A stretch of 64,000 nt of DNA from Emydura subglobosa (taxonomy: Eukaryota; Chordata; Testudines; Chelidae): assembly GCA_007922225.1 (NCBI GenBank), contig ML679972.1:37973579-38037578 (forward strand), written 5' to 3'. Numbering within the stretch: position 1 is the stretch's first letter; every line of letters begins with the position of its first letter. The translations under genes were made by a program, and so were the position numbers. Below the pieces are notes generated by a model, which ran no database searches, had not been told where the DNA came from, and was given only the letters and a program-made list of their open reading frames with translations. This document shows, in pieces, positions 27,641 through 39,310 of the stretch.

Positions 27641-28210
27641 AGCATTGAATCCTTGCGCTGCGGCTGCAGCGTTGCAGAGCATTGAATTCTTGCACTGCAA
27701 CTGCAGCATTGCTCAGCATTGAATACCTGCGCTGCGGCTGCAGCGTTGCAGAGCATTGAATCCTTGCACTGCAGCGTTGCACAGCATTGAATACCTGTGC
27801 TGCGGCTGCAGCGTTGCAGAGCATTGAATCCTTGCACTGCAGCGTTGCTCAGCATTGAATACCTGCGCTGTGGCTGCAGCGTTGCAGAGCATTGAATCCT
27901 TACACTGCAACATTGCACAGCATTGAATACCTGCGCTGCGGCTGCAGCGTTGCAGAGCATTGAATCCTTGCACTGCAGCGTTGCACAGCATTGTATACCT
28001 GCGCTGCGGCTGCAGCGTTGCAGAGCATTGAATCCTTTCACTGCAGCGTTGCAGAGCATTGAATCCTTGCACTGCAGCGTTGCACAGCATTGAATACCTG
28101 CGGTGCGGCTGCAGCGTTGCAGAACATTGAATCCTTGCACTGCAGCGTTGCTCAGCATTGAATACCTGCGCTGCGGCTGCAGCGTTGCAGAGCATTGAAT
28201 CCTTGCAGCG
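27640..28210. repeat. 68-bp tandem repeat (37+31 half-units), about eight copies
   Basis: 'gaatacctg' starts at 27721, 27789, 27857, 27925, 27993, 28092 and 28160: steps of 68, 68, 68, 68, 99, 68. The 99 step is 68+31, one extra half-unit. Each unit is a 37-bp half with 'gctgcggctgcagcgttgc' and a 31-bp half with 'cactgcagcgttgcacag', both ending 'gcattgaat'. Copies are very similar, so the array is young. It is stop-free in more than one minus frame, giving false repetitive ORFs. Confidence 0.92.
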
Positions 28211-28224
28211 TGCCTTCTGCGGAA

Positions 28225-28420
28225 TACCGTGGTGCTTTTCTATTTTGATTTTTTGCAGCAGCTTTGCCGCCCAGGGTGATCCAGACAAGACACCCGTACT
28301 GACACCTGCCCCCCACATTCACACACAGCTAATAAAAGGGAAGCAGGCCTCAGAAGTTGGATGCTCTAGCCCTGCTGCCTGGGCTGCTGTTTCCAATTAG
28401 CCTGCTTAATGGCGGCTCTG
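28225..28420. other. Short non-repetitive stretch, possible conserved element
   Basis: It contains 'acacagctaataaaaggg' and 'tttccaattagcctgctta', homeodomain-like words next to the array. Confidence 0.25.
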
Positions 28421-28684
28421 GTGCAGGGAGGAGAGCCTGGGGGTGGGGGTGGGGTGTTTGGCCATCACCAAGTAAGAAAGAGACACTTGTGAGGTCAGTG
28501 TCTCTTAGAGACAGGAGATGACTTCCCGTGTTGCTGTTGGGGGGGGATGGCTGCGGCTCTCCCCACCTCAGCACGCTCCGGTCAGACTCTCACCATAGTG
28601 GGGAGCCAGCACTGGGCCCTGATTCTTTAAAGGATCTTTCAAGGTCAGGGGCGTGGGGGCAAACTCTCAGATACCATGGATACC

Positions 28685-28945
28685 ACCAATGCAGATTGCT
28701 GGATAGAGGCGTGGGTATGGGGGCAGATGGACAGACGGATGGATGGATAGAGGGGTGTGTATGGGGATGGGTGGACAGACGGATAGAGGAGTGTGTATGG
28801 GGGCAGATGGACAGACGGATGGATGGATGGACGAACGGATGGATAGAAGAGGGTGTATGAGGGCAGGTGGATGGATGGATAGAGAAGTCTGTATGGGGCT
28901 GAATGGACAGATAGAGGAGTGTGTACGGAGACAGACAGGCAGACA
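28685..28945 (+). repeat. GGATGGATAGAGGGGTGTGTATGGGG minisatellite, main array
   Basis: Six to seven units of 'gatagaggagtgtgtatggg' followed by 'gcagatggacagacgg' and variable numbers of 'atgg'. Spacing varies from about 40 to 60 bp. Confidence 0.85.
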
Positions 28946-29109
28946 ACCCTGCGAGCAGTTCTCTGTGCGTGCTGGGTGGGGGATGAGAATGCCCTGGCCG
29001 TTCCAGGCAGGCCTGGTTTGTTCCCCACGGCTGGGCTGGTGCGGGGGGTGTATTTTCCTTCCCCGAGGGCTCCCCAGGGCCTGGCGCTGGTGCCCGGGTG
29101 ACACGGCCG

Positions 29110-29250
29110 TGGCCTGGAGCTCGCCCCGCTCCGCTGGTAATGGCCAGGATCCGATTACCGCTCCTGCGGCGCAGCGGATTAGCCGCGCCAACAAAGGGGA
29201 TTTTCCTTAAAGAGGCTTACTATTGAATCGCGTCTAAGAGGGTTTGCGCG
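29110..29250. other. Candidate conserved non-coding element
   Basis: Non-repetitive, with 'gatccgattaccgctcc', 'gcagcggattagccgc' and 'gaggcttactattgaatc'. It has paired GATTA homeodomain-type cores of the OTX/PITX kind. Confidence 0.3.
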
Positions 29251-29464
29251 GGGGGGGGCTGAGCAGAGGCCCGGGGGAGGGGCCGCAGGGATTCAGAGCC
29301 TGAGCTGGGACTGCCACATCACTGAGGACACAGTCACTGCCTGAGTGGGGGGGACAGAGCAGGCAGGAGGGGTGGAGCCAGGGGGGCGGAGCAGGGCCGG
29401 GCAAGGTGTGATCGGGTGATGGAAGCATTTGGGATTTGATTATTGCAGCCTTGTCTATGAACTC

Positions 29465-29645
29465 CCAGGGTGACCCCCCCCCCAGCATTGCCTACAGCGA
29501 CCCCGCCCCCAGGACTGCCTGCGGTGACCCCCGCCTGGGACCCCACAGTCGCTGCCATCCATCCATCCCCACGCACCCATCTCTGTCTCTCTCCACACCC
29601 CCTCTGTCTCTTTCTAGCCATCCATCCATCCATCCATCTCTCTCT
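29465..29645. repeat. Short GACCCC-rich tandem and CCAT/CTCT microsatellite
   Basis: 'gcctacagcgaccccgccc' and 'gcctgcggtgacccccgcc' are direct copies about 42 bp apart. 'ccatccatccatccat' and CT runs follow. Confidence 0.6.
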
Positions 29646-29649
29646 CTTT

Positions 29650-30990
29650 GCCCCTGGCCCCCTCAGCTGACATCTGTATCAATTGTCTACATTTCCCCCA
29701 CTGCTGGTCTCTCTCCTTGACCTCGGCTCCCCGCCTTGTGAGACTGCAGGCCGGGGACCGAGTGTTCGCTTGCTGCGTCGCAGATGCGGAGAGGGCAGCG
29801 CTGCCAAGGCGCCGTGCATAGTTCCCCACCAGCGGGAGGGGGATGTAATCTACCTCCTGATGGGCTGCGGGGGGAGGAGAGAATTTGGTCTCTCCTGTTT
29901 TGATGGCTGGGTTCAGGGCCTCCGATGAGCCTCGTTGCATCATTTCATGCCCTCCTTGAGCACTGGCGCGGCAGCAACTGCCTGAGTCTGCATACAGCCT
30001 GAGCCCATCAATCTGAGGAGGAAGCTGCCCCATGCAGAGACACCGCCTGGCCTGCAGAGGGCGCCGTATGGGGAAGGAGCAGGAGAGAATAGTGGGCCCA
30101 GCCCCTAAGTAGAGACAGCCCAGCTGTGTGGACAAATGCTGCAGCCTGACCCTGCTGGGAGGGTCAATGGGGCTCCCTGCTGCTGCATTTGCCTTTGCCA
30201 CTGCCATGCCGAGAGGGGTGAGGTCATGGTGTGGGGGGCGGGCCTACAGGTCAAAGTTTGCCCAGGGCAGCAGATTATTTTACTCCGCCCCGATGGAGGG
30301 CAAGAAAAGTGAGAATCTGGGGAAAACCCACTGCGCAGCCGCATCGTTTCACGCCCGCTTTTGGAGACGCCCCAGAGAAACATCCTGAGAAATTTCCGGC
30401 TCTTGAGAAAAGCCACTTGTGCAGCGCAAACACCCGGGCATCGGAGCAGCACTGCCCCGGCCAGCCTGGTGCAGTCGCTTCCTCGGGCACTCTCAACCCA
30501 TCCTCTAGACTCCATCCTCAGCACCTTCCAGCCCTCGTTCTCCTCCCAGCTGGTGGGTGCCTCCAGAGATCCAGCCCCAAGTGACACCCCTCCACCCCCC
30601 CGTGTGATGCCGTCCTGTATTGGGCACCAGCCTGGACCTACAACCCGGGGGTGCTAAGAGCAAGCGTTGTCACGGCACAAGCTAATGCGCTGACTCCCCC
30701 TCGGGGGTGACTGCAACAAGGAGACGTTGCCTGTGGATCAGACACCAGAGAGGGCCGTAGAAAGAGGGTGTGGGCTCTGGGGTCCCTGTTTCCACAGCTG
30801 CCCAAGGAGCAGCAGAGGGAAACCTGTCTGTCTGGTCGGTGACTCAGTCTGGGGATGGGGTACGGGGCCCGGCAACTTGGGGGGCGTGTGAGTTCTGGAG
30901 GGGGTCCCCACTTCAGTGCCAAGTCGCTTATGAGCTAGGAGTTCATCACCTGCTCCAGCCAGAAGACTCCAGGGAACCCCCATGAAAGCA
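29650..30990. other. Non-coding stretch
   Basis: Several GC-rich open frames overlap on both strands, but none shows domains, codon bias or splice-flanked structure. No clear repeat. Confidence 0.4.
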
Positions 30991-30991
30991 C

Positions 30992-31145
30992 TTCAGAAGG
31001 GAAGACCCTGCTCTAACCACTAGACACCACTCCCTTCCCAGAGCTGGGAAAAGAGCCCAGATGTCCTGACTCCCAGCACCCCAGCTCTAATCCACTCCTC
31101 TTCCAGAGCCGGGAAAAGAACCCAAGTGTCCTGATGCGCTAGAAT
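30992..31145 (-). repeat. Two tRNA-headed SINE fragments
   Basis: 'ctctaaccactagacaccac' and 'agagcccagatgtcctgact' are followed by a second worn copy. Confidence 0.65.
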
Positions 31146-31839
31146 TCCTGAGTCTTATGCGACAAGCCCCCCACGCTGAGCCTGTGGGGAAGGGGCTTGT
31201 TTTCCTGGAGCTCACGGCCGTGGGGATGAGGCGAGACCTTTGAGGTGGAACGCGAAGGAAACTGGAGCACAAAATGTGATTGCAGGATTGCTGCATTTCC
31301 GTAGGCGGCGGGGCGGGCGCCAGGAGGGGGGGGGGGCATTGCGTGTAGGGGGCCTTGTCAAGGGCTTCCTCAGCGCAAGATGCACAATCAGATCAAGGCA
31401 GACTGAGCTGTTTCGTTTATTTCTTTCATGTGGAGAAATTGATTCATGAGGCTAGGGGAGGAGGGGGGGGCTGGGTTTCCTCCTAAGATGGAATGCTATA
31501 TAACCCCCTTCCCCCGTTATCTAGCCAAAGGGTCACCATGTCTCATTGCCAGCCACCTCCATCCCTGCCTATAAGGAATGGTCAAGGGTTAAGTGGCTTT
31601 AAGCCCCCTTTCTACTCCCTGTATTGTGAGCGTGGTCTCTGTGTTAGGTAGAGCAGCCCTGAGGCTGCTCTAATTCATGTCCTACCCCCTATGGGCTCTG
31701 GGGGGCAGAAAATAGCCTCAGTGCAGTGCACTCTAGCCCCACCCTTGCTCCACCCCCTTCTCTGGCTCTGGGAGCAGGACCCTTAGCCAGGTCTACACAG
31801 TGTGGGGGGACTCTCAGAGGCCAGTTCTTGCCCACTTCA

Positions 31840-32070
31840 CACTCATGGGGCCATTTACAAATACCCTCCCCCCCCACATGCAGACGTGCACGCACAAAAA
31901 TACACCCATACACACGTGTGCATCCAAACACGTGTAGGCAGAGATCCATTACATGCCCATACACAGCATTTCGTGCGCACGCGCACACACACACACACAC
32001 ACACACACTTAGAAGCCAAGATGAATGATAAACCCAGAATAATATGCAAAATAATAATAATAATAATATG
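31840..32070. repeat. CA tract and ATA microsatellite
   Basis: A pure CA run near 31984-32009 and 'ataataataataataat' near 32050. Imperfect CA-rich words surround them. Confidence 0.8.
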
Positions 32071-32324
32071 CAAACCGTGACCCATTAAGAAGACGGCTCA
32101 TTCATTTCTGGAAGGAACGCACCTTAAAGAAAGGTTTTTTTGCATATATTTATGCTTACAAAAGCTGCAAGTGCTCATTAAACATATTTACACTCCAGAG
32201 TGAACTCCATGGGAGCCTGAATCTTCCGAACCACTGATATCCCAGCTACTTTCAGTAAGATGCCAAAATAACGAAAAGGGGAAAGACCCTCAGTCAATGT
32301 AAATCAACTTAGTCCCATGAGCCA

Positions 32325-32420
32325 TGGCCCATTCGCACCGGGTGGGGTCTGGCCCATTGACTCCAATGGAGCGAGGCCCATTCACACCAGTTGGCATCTG
32401 GCTCCATTGTTTCTAAGAGC
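32325..32420. repeat. Palindromic short repeat
   Basis: 'tctggcccattgactccaat' and 'ggagcgaggcccattcacac' are partly inverse to each other, as in the 'cagatccccagctggtgt' family. Confidence 0.4.
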
Positions 32421-33309
32421 AAGCTCCAAGACTCCATCATGATTTAAAGCCCCCAGCGGTTCTGGCCCTCAGGGATTTATATGGGGCTAAACTGGCCCAT
32501 CGGTACTGGGGTGTGGATAGCACCCTTATGTTCTCTCACAGCTGTCGTCTAAGCCTCCTCCCTCATGTAATGTCTGTGCGTCAGTGCGCCCCAGATCGGT
32601 GCACTTTGCTGCTTCTCTGCCGGCTGCTCTGTAATTGCCTGCAACACGCCACTCTGTTTTACTCTCTGTTGAATTCTGGCTTGAGATTTTAGATCGGCAG
32701 AGGAGGCAGGGGATGCATTTGTGCAGATGTATGTCTTTCTCTCGATCTCACCCACGCACACGGAAAGACGAGACTGGAAAGATGCCCCAACCAAACCAGA
32801 GAGGCCGGTTCCAAGGAAGAGAACGCTGCAGAACTCCGCCAGTAATGTGGGAAAGTGGTTCACAAACATGCCTCCTCTGTGTTTAAATCTAGATTCAGCT
32901 GGGGTAAATGGGTCTCTGTGGGCCTGCACCAGCTGGGGATCTGGAGGAACCGAGGCTGGGCGCTGGCCCTGTTTCTCTGATGTGCTCCAGGGAACAGCTT
33001 GCTGTTCGTGGGACTGGAGGATGACAGCTCCTTTTAAATGAAACTCTCTCTTTATCACTGTAAGATGAATGATTTGAAGGTTTTCCCCAGTCAAGTCTGC
33101 CAGGGCTCCATCAGAAGGGACGGGACGGCTCAGCGCTGACTGAGACATGGAATGACACATTCAGCACAAATGGCTTATTCAAAGGCCTCCCAGATGCCAC
33201 TCACTCATGCATGTTACTCACCAACCTTGGAATCGGCGCAGGCGGAAATCCCTCCCTGGCACTGTCCTGGCCCCATCCATGATCCAAGGTGGATGGCATT
33301 CAGACACCC

Positions 33310-33585
33310 GGTTGTTGAGCAGGTGAAAAAATTTCCAGCAGAATGTTTGTTTTCCCTGGGAAGTGCCAGTTCTTCAAAACCAAACCTTCCTGCAGGAACG
33401 TGTCAATTTCAGTGAATTTTCATTTAGGAAATAAAATAAATCGACAACGTTTCCAGAATGTCAAAACATTCCATTTGGGCATTTTCAGAACACAATGTTT
33501 TGATTTTCTTCATCTGGGAATTGACTTGATATTTCCAAATGGATTTTATTTTACAGCAGAACCCGATTCTCTGAGCATCGATCTC
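33310..33585. repeat. AT-rich ancient interspersed repeat
   Basis: Words like 'gaaaaaatttccagcagaat', 'caaaacattccatttggg' and 'aacacaatgttttgattt' resemble a decayed non-autonomous DNA element common in amniotes. A possible relative lies at 44.5-44.93 kb. Confidence 0.4.
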
Positions 33586-33589
33586 AGGA

Positions 33590-34245
33590 ACGACCAGTTT
33601 CAAAGGTTCCAAGGCCAGGAGGGCCCCCTGTCCTAATCTAGTCTGACCTCTTGTGCAACACAGGCCAGAGACCTGCCTCCAAACAATTCCTAGAGCAGAA
33701 TCTGAGAAAAACGTCTAATCTTGATTTAAAAATTATCCGTGATGGAAAATCCACCATGGCCCTTGGTAAATTGTTCCAGTGGATCATTACCCAGACTGTT
33801 AAAAATTGATGCCTTATTTCCAGTTTGAATTTGAACAGCTTCAACTTCCAGCTGGTCGTGTTATATCTTTCTCTGCTAGACTGAAGAGCCCATGATTAAA
33901 TATTTGTTCCCTGGACATCCCCAGACTGGGCTCAAGTCACCCTTCACCTTCTTTTAGTTAAGCTAAATAGATGGATCTCTTTGAGTCTATCACGACAAGG
34001 CAGGTTTTCTAACCCTTTGATCATTCTCATGGCTCTTCTCTGGCCCCTCTCCACTTTATCACCGTCCTCCTTGAATCATGACCACTAGAACTGGAGACGG
34101 GATTAAAGCAGACAGTGGCACCAGTGCCAAATACAGAGGGAAAATAAGCTCTCTGCTCCTACCTGAGATTCTCTGTTTATGCACCACAGGATTGCATTAG
34201 CTCTTTTGGCCCCGGCATTATAAAGAGCGTATTTCTGCTGCTGAA
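33590..34245 (-). mobile_element. CR1 LINE 3' fragment, about 650 bp
   Basis: It has the inverse words 'gtccaat' / 'gatggaaaatccaccatgg', 'ctgctagactgaagagccc', 'ttctaaccctttgatcattc', 'ctcttctctggcccctctcc' and 'gattgcattagctcttttgg'. The order and spacing match 52440-52990. Confidence 0.88.
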
Positions 34246-34249
34246 TGTG

Positions 34250-35450
34250 ACGTCAATCCTTCAGCCAAGGTTCAAGTGGCTGTACTGGTTTGAAAAGACT
34301 GAGAAACTGGGTGGCAGTTCTCACCAAGAAGGAAAACTCAGGCTCCCTGGATCTGTTTGTCACCATCTGTGATGCACACCATCCCTGAACAAGTCATCAT
34401 GGAACATATGCTCCAGACTGACTGTCACCCGGCGATGTTTAACGTTACAAACTTTTCGATTTTATGATCTTCTCCAGCCCCGGCTAGTTCGTGAAATAAG
34501 GGTGCTCGGCTGCCTCTTACAAACTGTAACAAATACAAAGTTGGAATCAAAATGAAGGATTTCGTGTGAACCGGGAGAAAATTATTTTTTCTTAAATTTT
34601 GTCTCATGGGAAACGTCAGACTTGTCCCTTTTGACATCCTGAACGATTCCTCGGCCCTCCCAGGAGCCTGTAAATCTCCCCGTTTGCTCCAGCCCCCCTG
34701 AATGGGTGGATAAATTGGCAGGCTTTAGGCTGGGCTGGCGGGCTGGCAGGCTGGCATTGCCCATGCTGCGGCCTTCCTCCCTGAGCAGGAACCTCATCCG
34801 TGTCAAGCGAAGCCGACGCTGGGCTGCCATGGGGCTGGCGAGCTCCTGCCCAGAATCGCCTTCAGCTGTATTCCAGGGGCTCATACCACTGGCGAGGGGC
34901 TTTCTGTTCTCCCTGCCTTTATCCTAGATCAGTCGCCGCTGCCTGTGGTGCCGGCCCCGCTTCTCTGGGATGAAAAGTGTCAGCTTCTTTTCCTCTTGTG
35001 GGTTTGAAGGTGGCAGGAAGGCCAACAAAATTCCCAGCCACCGCCCCACGTCACTGCGTAACGAGGCTTGGGAGGGGGCCTCTCTGCCTCTTCGAATAGC
35101 ATTGGGTGCTTCTAAATCCCTGGGGCTCTTGAAGGGAATGCTGTCAACAGGGCCCCCACATGGGGGGGTACACTTCACCGGGGCCCGGAGGCCCTGGGGG
35201 GCCCAGTCCAGGCTGCAACCCCCATTACCACGAGGAAAACAATTTTCATGGTTCAAGAGATTGTATGCCTGGGATGAGGGATTGTGGTACGTGTGTGGGA
35301 GGGGGCCTGTGTTACAAGTCTGTACTAGGCCCAAAAAAATTATGCTTGGGCCCTGGCCATCAATCCTGACCCCGCAGGGCAGGGGCGTGGGAGGGTTTTA
35401 TGTGGATAATGGAGGGTAGATTGTAATGCTAGGGAGGTACCAGTACCCTG
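34250..35450. other. Non-coding stretch
   Basis: No supported exon and no clear repeat. It is AT-richer to about 34620, then GC-rich. Confidence 0.35.
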
Positions 35451-35459
35451 GGGAGATGG

Positions 35460-35545
35460 GCTCAGTAGGGGCACTTTCCTATGCTGAGCATAGTGTGGTG
35501 CTAGGGGGCGCTGTGGTGCGGGGACGGGAGGCTCAGTATAAACAG
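35460..35545 (+). repeat. Single unit of the CTCF-core repeat family
   Basis: 'gtggtgctagggggcgctg' then 'tggtgcggggacgggaggc' and 'tcagta' match the unit repeated at 52.15-52.32 kb. Confidence 0.65.
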
Positions 35546-35864
35546 CTACCACGTCCCGCCCCAGAGCTGGTTGCCCCTCTGGCCCAGGTGAAGGGGCCCC
35601 GGTGGATGTGATTTGTAAAGCGCACTGGGATGCAGACAGCCTCTGTCCCACGAGGTCGCAGGGGGCTCTCGGAATAATCTCACCTGGCTCTAAAGCTCGG
35701 GAAACGCTCTGGTCTCACTCGATGTCAGATTGGCAAGAGGAAGCCAAGCCTGGCGCCTGTACCATGCCTCACCACAGGAGACAATGGCTCCTAGCTGTCT
35801 CTCCACCTTGCCTGGGTGACTTCCACTCCAGCAGGCAGCTGGGAAAACCTGGGGGTGTTTAGGG

Positions 35865-36010
35865 CCAGATCCCCAGCTGGTGTAAATGCATGTCACTCTA
35901 TTATTGGAGTCACTGGGACCAGCTCCCCGGCTGGTGTAAATGGGTGTCACTCTATTATTGGAGTCAATGGGGCCGGATCCCCAGCTGGTGTAAATCAGCG
36001 CAGCTTCTCT
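35865..36010 (+). repeat. Three tandem 54-bp units of the CAGATCCCCAGCTGGTGTAAAT family
   Basis: Units begin at 35865, 35919 and 35973, exactly 54 bp apart. They share 'ctggtgtaaatg', 'tgtcactctattattgg' and 'agtca.tggg'. Single copies of the family lie near 13448, 43297, 51515 (inverse) and 54722. Confidence 0.85.
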
Positions 36011-36554
36011 GAAACTGGCTCGCAATACTGAATTACCCCAGCAGAGTATTTGGCCCACCCTCTGTTTCTTTGCCCCAGAGGCCGTGGGAAAGTCAACGTG
36101 GCCACCGTCATTGGCCTCCCGCTTCTCCCCACGTAAGCCGGACTGAACCCCACTGGAGCCCGCTGGGTTACCTTGGTGGAATCGAGACAGAACTGGGCCC
36201 AGAGCCGGGCCCGCAGGCTCCGCTTTCCCAGCGCCCCATTCCGGGTCTGCCACGCCCCCTCAGTGTCTTGATGGCTCAGGCCCTCCCGGCTGGCCAGCGG
36301 GGCAGAGGAGCCAGCGCACCCAGGGCAGCCGGAGGAACAACTAAAAATAAAAGCCGCACTCTGGTGAGAGCCGACTTCACCCCCCCACCCAGCTCCCTGG
36401 GCACCTCACCTTCCTCCGCCGCCCGGCTCTGTCCCTGCCACAGCCGGCTTGTCTCAGAGCAGCAGAGAAAGGAGCTGACAGGGAAGGGGGTTGTTCCCTG
36501 CTGGGCTGGGTCTCAAGGATGAGGATATAGATGAAGAGAGTGGGGGGGGGGGGC

Positions 36555-36695
36555 GAGATCTAGAGATAGACACACACACACACACACACACCCGCCCAAA
36601 CACACACACACACACACCTGCACCCACAAATCCCCACCTGCATCACTATATGCAGCCTTGCACCCCCCCACACACACACATGCACACGGCCCCAC
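36555..36695. repeat. CA-rich tract
   Basis: Two CA runs split by 'cccgccc', after an 11-12 G run at about 36541. Confidence 0.85.
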
Positions 36696-37079
36696 GTGCA
36701 CCCCAGCTCCACGGGCTGGGCAGGGGGGTCAGCCCCAAACTAGAGCCTGAGGAAACCGGAGGGGCCCTGGGCCAGGAGCCAGATGCTGCTTCAGGGATAC
36801 TCAGGGCAGGTATTTAAGCCTCCCTGGAAACCCAGCGGCTCAGTCTGCCCTGCCCTGCCCAACGTCACTGGGGAGCCTGGACTCCCCCTGCCTGGCTGGG
36901 GTGACTCCACAGACCTCAGCCTGTTCCAGCCCAGCTCAGACTCCAGCCTGGCTCCTGTTCCCGCACAGGGAAAGGCAGCGGGGGAGGGGGTGGGGGGGTG
37001 AGATGGGGGGGCCAGGTGGGTTCTCCTTGGCGTCTCCCTGGCAAAGCTGTGAGCAATCAAATGAGACAAATGCTCAGCT

Positions 37080-37310
37080 GTGTGTTTGCGGGGGAGTGTG
37101 CTGCGCATACACACACAGACGTGCACACTCAAACGCACACCCACAGAGACACACAGATGGGTGCGCACACAGACACAGGCACACACAGAGACACATGTAC
37201 GCACACACAGACTTACACACAGACACACACCCAGAGGTGTGCACATGCACACACACACACACGTGCGCACGCACCCCGACGCTCAGAGACACATGCGCAC
37301 AGACCCAAGG
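37080..37310. repeat. Long imperfect CA tract
   Basis: About 220 bp of 'cacacacagacgtgcac'-like alternating purine-pyrimidine sequence, a Z-DNA candidate. Confidence 0.85.
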
Positions 37311-37654
37311 TTACCTAGGAGCGTCTCTCCCCTGCAGCTGGCGTTCCCTGGCTGTTCGCCGTGCAGAGGCAGGTGCTGGCGGGGTGCTGAGGCTCCCAGG
37401 TGACCTTGGCGGTCGGCTAGACCCAGCGGAGGAACAGCTGAACAGGTCATGGAGACGCTGGCTCCCTACCCCTCTCATGGGTGCCCCTGCAGGAAGGAGC
37501 TGAGGCTAGCAGAGGGCGCCGAGTGGGGGCACATTGCCTGGGCAGGGCGCACAGAGAATTCCCATTCTCAGATCAGCCCCTTAGTGGGTCTTGATTTCTT
37601 TCCTCTCCATTCCCGTCTGTGATCCCCAAATTCCCCTTATAGCAAGCAGCAGCA

Positions 37655-37880
37655 GCGAGACTCAGTGGCCAACGGGCTGGATCGCAGATCAGGACGCCTG
37701 GGTTCTACACTAGGCTCCGGGACTGCCTGTCTGAACTCGGACCCATCCTGCCCCCACGCTGTGCCTCGGTTTCCCCTCCTGCCCCTTGTTTGCTTGGTTT
37801 GTGCACTCTCTGGGGCAGGGGCTGTCTCACCCTCTATGACAGTCCCAAGCATAGTCCCAGTGTGCTGGATCTGCTCTGAA
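37655..37880 (+). repeat. SINE with MIR-like core and tail
   Basis: 'ggacgcctgggttctacac', 'cgctgtgcctcggtttccc' and 'catagtcccagtgtgctgg' lie in the order head, core, tail. Confidence 0.6.
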
Positions 37881-38754
37881 TGAAATCAGGCAGGAATCTG
37901 GTGTGGTGTCCACCCCTCGGGGCACCCTCTCACCAGCACACGCGTCTCCTGGACTGCAGCGTCTCCTGGCTCTGACTGGGGAGCGTTCAGCACCCCCTGT
38001 TCACGCTGTGTATGCCCCGCAAGTGAATCCACCTGGGGAAGCCTCACACGCCCCGCCAAGGGGCCCTGCACCCCCCCTCCACAGGCAGCAGTCACTCTCA
38101 GCCAACTTGGAAAACAGCAGGTTTATTAGGCGTCGGGAACATAGCGTAGCTCAGATCTGGTTAGCACTGACATTAGGAACATTCAGCAAAGGCCATCCTG
38201 GGGAGGCGAGGGAGACTCAAGCCCAATCCTGGGCTCTTCCCTCTTCAGCCCCCCTGCTCACGGACCAGCCTCCAGCAGCTCCGCCTCCGACACGCCCATC
38301 GCCTCCACCTGGCCTTCACCTCTCTCCTTCGTCTAGCTTGTCGCAGCCCACTAGCTCTGGCAGAGGATGGGCCCCCTGGCCGTCAGTTGCCAGGTTACAG
38401 TGTGTCCAGCCATCATCTGCGCACAGGCAGCTGCACGTGCCTGCCAGGGTCTCTGCAAAAATCACACATCCTTGTCCCGTCCCTGCCTAGGGCAGCCTAC
38501 CTGAAAATGGCAAAGTCAGGACCAGGCTGCAGAAGGAGAGCAGATTCTCCCAAACTGGTGGGTAACACTGCAGTTAGAGTCCCCGACCCATCACAAACTG
38601 TGCTCCTGATCCCCCACTGGGATCTCAAGAAGCTAAAACAAAAAAAAATGCACAGACGGCCCCTTTACTGCACTTCAGTCTCAATTAGCAGCTAGGTCCA
38701 CTGAAGAGAGAAGTTATTTCAAACTCTTCCCTTTACCAAAAATGTTCTCTTTAC

Positions 38755-38995
38755 CCCAGGGCAAGGAATTGCCTTCCTTTCTCACTCGGATCTAGGGCCG
38801 GCAGGCTGTACAGCTCTAAGCACTTTCCAAAGGAGGTTGGGGTCATTATCCTCATGTTACCAATGGGGAAACTGAGGCAGAGAGCAGGGATATGCAAAGT
38901 CACCAGGCAGGTCAGTGGACAAGCCAGGACTAGAACCAAGTGTGCAGCATTCAAAGCTCAGTGCTCACCCCACTTGGCCACACAACCTAGTATGT
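38755..38995 (-). repeat. MIR/CORE-like SINE copy
   Basis: 'gttaccaatggggaaactga', 'ggcaggtcagtggacaagcc' and 'ccacttggccacacaacc' give the inverse SINE order. Confidence 0.65.
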
Positions 38996-38997
38996 AC

Positions 38998-39310
38998 ATA
39001 GATGTGTGTGTGTGTGTGTGTGTATACATATTTGTTAGTATGTATATATATATATATTTGTGTTAGTGTGTGTATGTGTTTGTGTACGTGAATGTGTTTG
39101 TGTACATATTTGTGTTAGTCTGTATGTGAATGTTACTGTGTGCGTATTTATGTATATGTGTTTGTGTGTGTGAATGTTAGTGTGTACATACATATTTGTG
39201 TGTGTGTGTGTATATACCGAGTTGTGCACGTTAGTCTGAATGTCAGTGTGTGAGTACATATTTGTGTGTTTGTTAGAGTGCGGGTGTCTATTTTTGTGTG
39301 TGTGTTTGTG
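38998..39310. repeat. GT-rich imperfect tract with TATA microsatellite
   Basis: 'gtgtgtgaatgttagtgtg' units with 'tatatatatatatat' near 39045. Another GT run is at 39410-39465. Confidence 0.85.

Noticed and set aside
27640..28210. CRISPR-like direct repeats
   Set aside because: Units are contiguous without unique spacers, in a vertebrate genome. This is a minisatellite.
27634..28318. 174- and 201-codon repetitive minus ORFs (Cys/Ala/Asn/Gln-rich)
   Set aside because: Products of the stop-free 68-bp tandem repeat, open in several frames at once.
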